The notes under the pieces are model-generated. The model ran no database searches and had not been told where the DNA came from. It worked only from the letters and a program-made list of their open reading frames with translations. A program made the translations under genes and the position numbers. Positions 62,050 to 64,000 of a stretch of 64,000 bases of DNA are shown here, piece by piece. Within the stretch, counting starts at the first letter, position 1, and each line of letters starts with the position of its first letter. The stretch comes from Hepsetus odoe (Eukaryota; Chordata; Actinopteri; Characiformes; Hepsetidae), in contig CM029387.1 of NCBI GenBank assembly GCA_017165825.1, forward strand, positions 11,675,244 through 11,739,243, given 5' to 3'.

Positions 62050-63452
62050 CGAAAAAAAAAAAAAAAAAACTTCCACATTTAACGTAAGTGTTACCATGAC
62101 ATCCTCTTTTGTGCTATGTTTATCGTGCGACATGTACAGCTTAGACTGTCCGTCCAACTATGTAGACTCTTTTACCTGTAGGAAATGTGTAACTGTAACG
62201 CAGTTGGAGGACAGGATTCGTGTTCTGGAGGGGCACATTAGCACTTTATCTCAGTGTAGTCAGACCGAGGGACGCGTAGTTCTGGCTCAGTCGGAGCCGC
62301 TGGCCGAGTTACACTCGGCTGTAGACCCTCCGGGCCCAACCGTAGCCGGTTCGGAGCCAGCACCAGCGGCATGTTCAAGGGAACGCTGGGTGACCGCCAA
62401 ACGGGGGTCTAGGAGCTCAAAGAATGGACCTCCTGCACACCAGTCTTCAATTCGGCTGACGAACAGGTACTCTGCTCTGCTAATTGGCGACTCGATTGTT
62501 AGGAATGTTAGCGTTCCTAGCCGTCCTAAACCAGCGGTTTCTGTGAAATGCCTCCCCGGTGCCAGAGTTTCTGACATCGAGGCACGATTGGACTCTTATT
62601 CCAGCAATGAAGTTCCTACCTTGGTTGTTCACGCTGTAACTAACGATATAAAGTCCCAACAATCCGAGGTATTAAAGAGGAACTTCATCTCTATGTGTTC
62701 AAAAGCTGAAACTAAATGTCAGAACTTAATTGTGTCTGGTCCCTTGCCAATTCTCTTTAGAGGAGATGTAACCTACAGTAGGCTGCTCTCTTTCAACCGC
62801 TGGCTAGAGACTTGGTGTGTATCTAAAAGCATCGCCTTCATAAATAATTGGGACCTTTTTTGGGAACGGCCTGGCCTTTATAAAAGGGACGGTCTTCATC
62901 CTAACTGGAGAGGATCATATATGCTTTCCCAAAATATGGCAGCAAAATTGCCACTGTGACTCTTTAGAGCACCACCCAGGTCACAGTCCTGTGATCTTAA
63001 ATCACACGCTGGCTATTATCCCACTACCAGTACACTCTTGGCAGAAACCCAGGTTCCTTATAACACAGCATCCCCTATGTCACACATTAGCTTAGAACCA
63101 AACTTCTCCCATCATTACCAGAGAATATCTATTCTTAGTACGATAAGGAAGCAGTATAGATGCCAGTCTAGGGGCTCCTGCGCTGGTAACCTGCTCCCAG
63201 TACCAATCATAAAAACAAATAAAACACAGCATCCGACTAAAATCAAATGTTCACTGCTGAATGTTCGCTCCTTAGGAAACAAGGCAGTGCTTATTAATGA
63301 GATGGTACTCGACACAAAGTCAGATATCTGTCTACTGACTGAAACTTGGCTTAGACCCACTGACACCATCCCCTTAGTGGAAGCCTCCCCTGATGGGTTC
63401 TCATACCTGCATAAATCACGCCATATGCTGCCTTTATTAATGAATTTGGCAA
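62050..63452 (+). mobile_element. L2/CR1-type LINE, 5' half, interrupted by an RTE
   Basis: The poly-A run at 62051-62070, the esterase ORF1 (62096-62959) and the beginning of the ORF2 endonuclease (CSLLNVRSLGNKAVLINEMV, ICLLTETWL; 63038-63452) form one element, cut at 63452 by the RTE copy that fills the rest of the window. Confidence 0.75.
62096..62959 (+). CDS. L2/CR1-type LINE ORF1 with SGNH-esterase-like domain
   Basis: An intact 287-codon frame. The N terminus has a Cys-rich metal-binding-like patch (CLSCDMYSLDC, CRKC), a short helix, a Pro/Ala linker, then an SGNH/GDSL-hydrolase-like domain: block I LLIGDSIVRNV (about residues 128-138), block III-like AVTNDI, and the catalytic Asp-His box DGLHPN near the C terminus. 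ORF1 proteins of CR1 and L2 LINEs are known to carry such esterases. ORF2 follows at once. It is not a host gene, but no stop or shift is visible, which suggests recent activity. Confidence 0.75.
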   Translation: MTSSFVLCLSCDMYSLDCPSNYVDSFTCRKCVTVTQLEDRIRVLEGHISTLSQCSQTEGRVVLAQSEPLAELHSAVDPPGPTVAGSEPAPAACSRERWVTAKRGSRSSKNGPPAHQSSIRLTNRYSALLIGDSIVRNVSVPSRPKPAVSVKCLPGARVSDIEARLDSYSSNEVPTLVVHAVTNDIKSQQSEVLKRNFISMCSKAETKCQNLIVSGPLPILFRGDVTYSRLLSFNRWLETWCVSKSIAFINNWDLFWERPGLYKRDGLHPNWRGSYMLSQNMAAKLPL

Positions 63453-64000
63453 CCCAGCCACTAGGGATGCACAAGCCAGTGTATTTCTTCGTGCCGGTCC
63501 CAAGCCCGGGTAAATGGGGAGGGTTACGTCAGGAAAGGCATCCGGTGTAAAACTTTGCCAAATCAATATGCGGACAACAATACAGAATTCCATACCGGAT
63601 CGGTCGAGGCCCGGGTTAACAATGACCGCCACCAGTGCTGTTAGCCTACAGGGTGCTGGTGGAAATTGGACTACTGTTGGCCAAAGAAGAAGAAGAGGAG
63701 GAAGGCATGTCCAGAGGGAGAAGGAGAGAAAGAAGGAGAAGAGAGTGGAAGTGAGGGTAGGGACTTTGAATGTTGGCAGCATGACTGGTAAAGGTAGAGA
63801 ATTAGCTGATATGATGGAGAGAAGGAAGGTTGACATTTTGTGTGTGCAAGAGACTAGATGGAAGGATAGTAAGGCCAGGTGTATTGGAGGGGGGTTTAAA
63901 CTGTTCTACCATGGTGTGGATAGAAGGAGGAATGGAGTAGGTGTTATCCTGAAGGAAGAGTATGTGGAGAGTGTTTTGGAAGTAAAGAGGGTGTCAGGGA
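63453..64000 (+). mobile_element. RTE-clade LINE, second copy, 5' end
   Basis: It begins 'cccagccactagggatgc', exactly like the copy at 543, and keeps the same leader and endonuclease start (VRVGTLNVGSMTGKGREL, ILCVQETRWKD). It runs past the window end. The shared start defines the true 5' end of this family. Confidence 0.85.

Overview
The window is vertebrate nuclear DNA, almost certainly from a teleost fish. It holds three split, same-strand genes whose neighbourhood matches human 2q37, embedded in fish-type repeats: RTE, Rex3-like, L2/CR1-like LINEs, tRNA-headed SINEs, Tc1/mariner and Tigger remnants, and many microsatellites. All three genes lie on the minus strand, in the order cops7 (61409 to 57394), prss56 (53160 to 39839) and a muscle acetylcholine receptor gamma subunit, chrng (22692 to 7382). 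I rebuilt each by joining exons at GT/AG sites with consistent phase. The reconstructed proteins are 263, 896 and 535 residues long, with no internal stop.

Layout. 1-7381: SINE tail, then one old RTE insertion (543-6956) with a 16-bp target duplication, itself broken by a minus-strand CR1/L2-type LINE and by SINEs. 7382-22692: chrng, 12 coding exons, with a Tc1-like element in intron 10 and LINE fragments in the 6.6-kb intron 1. 22693-39838: intergenic, dominated by nested transposons. An L2-type LINE (about 24760-34130) is cut by a minus-strand Rex3-like LINE (13-bp duplication), a solo LTR (5-bp duplication) and a 4.16-kb LTR element (5-bp duplication). Beyond these lie Tc1 remnants and an unassigned proline-rich repetitive block. 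39839-53160: prss56, 15 coding exons. 57394-61421: cops7. 62050-64000: an L2/CR1-type LINE with an intact SGNH-esterase-like ORF1, its ORF2 cut by a second RTE copy that runs off the window.

The most unusual object is the LTR element at 29873-34034. It has paired 335-bp LTRs and a G-rich polypurine tract, but no recognisable pol. In its place it carries a long IQ-motif array resembling ASPM, joined to a coiled-coil segment of unknown origin. It looks like a non-autonomous LTR retrotransposon that captured host coding sequence, now broken by a few stops and shifts. In prss56, a six-cysteine module lies on both sides of the protease domain with nearly identical spacing. Several splice sites in all three genes directly abut microsatellites.

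The three genes do not form a pathway: cops7 serves the COP9 signalosome, prss56 is a secreted protease important in eye growth, and chrng is a fetal-type muscle receptor subunit. Their adjacency reflects conserved vertebrate synteny. The delta-subunit gene chrnd, which sits between PRSS56 and CHRNG in human, was not found in the interval here.
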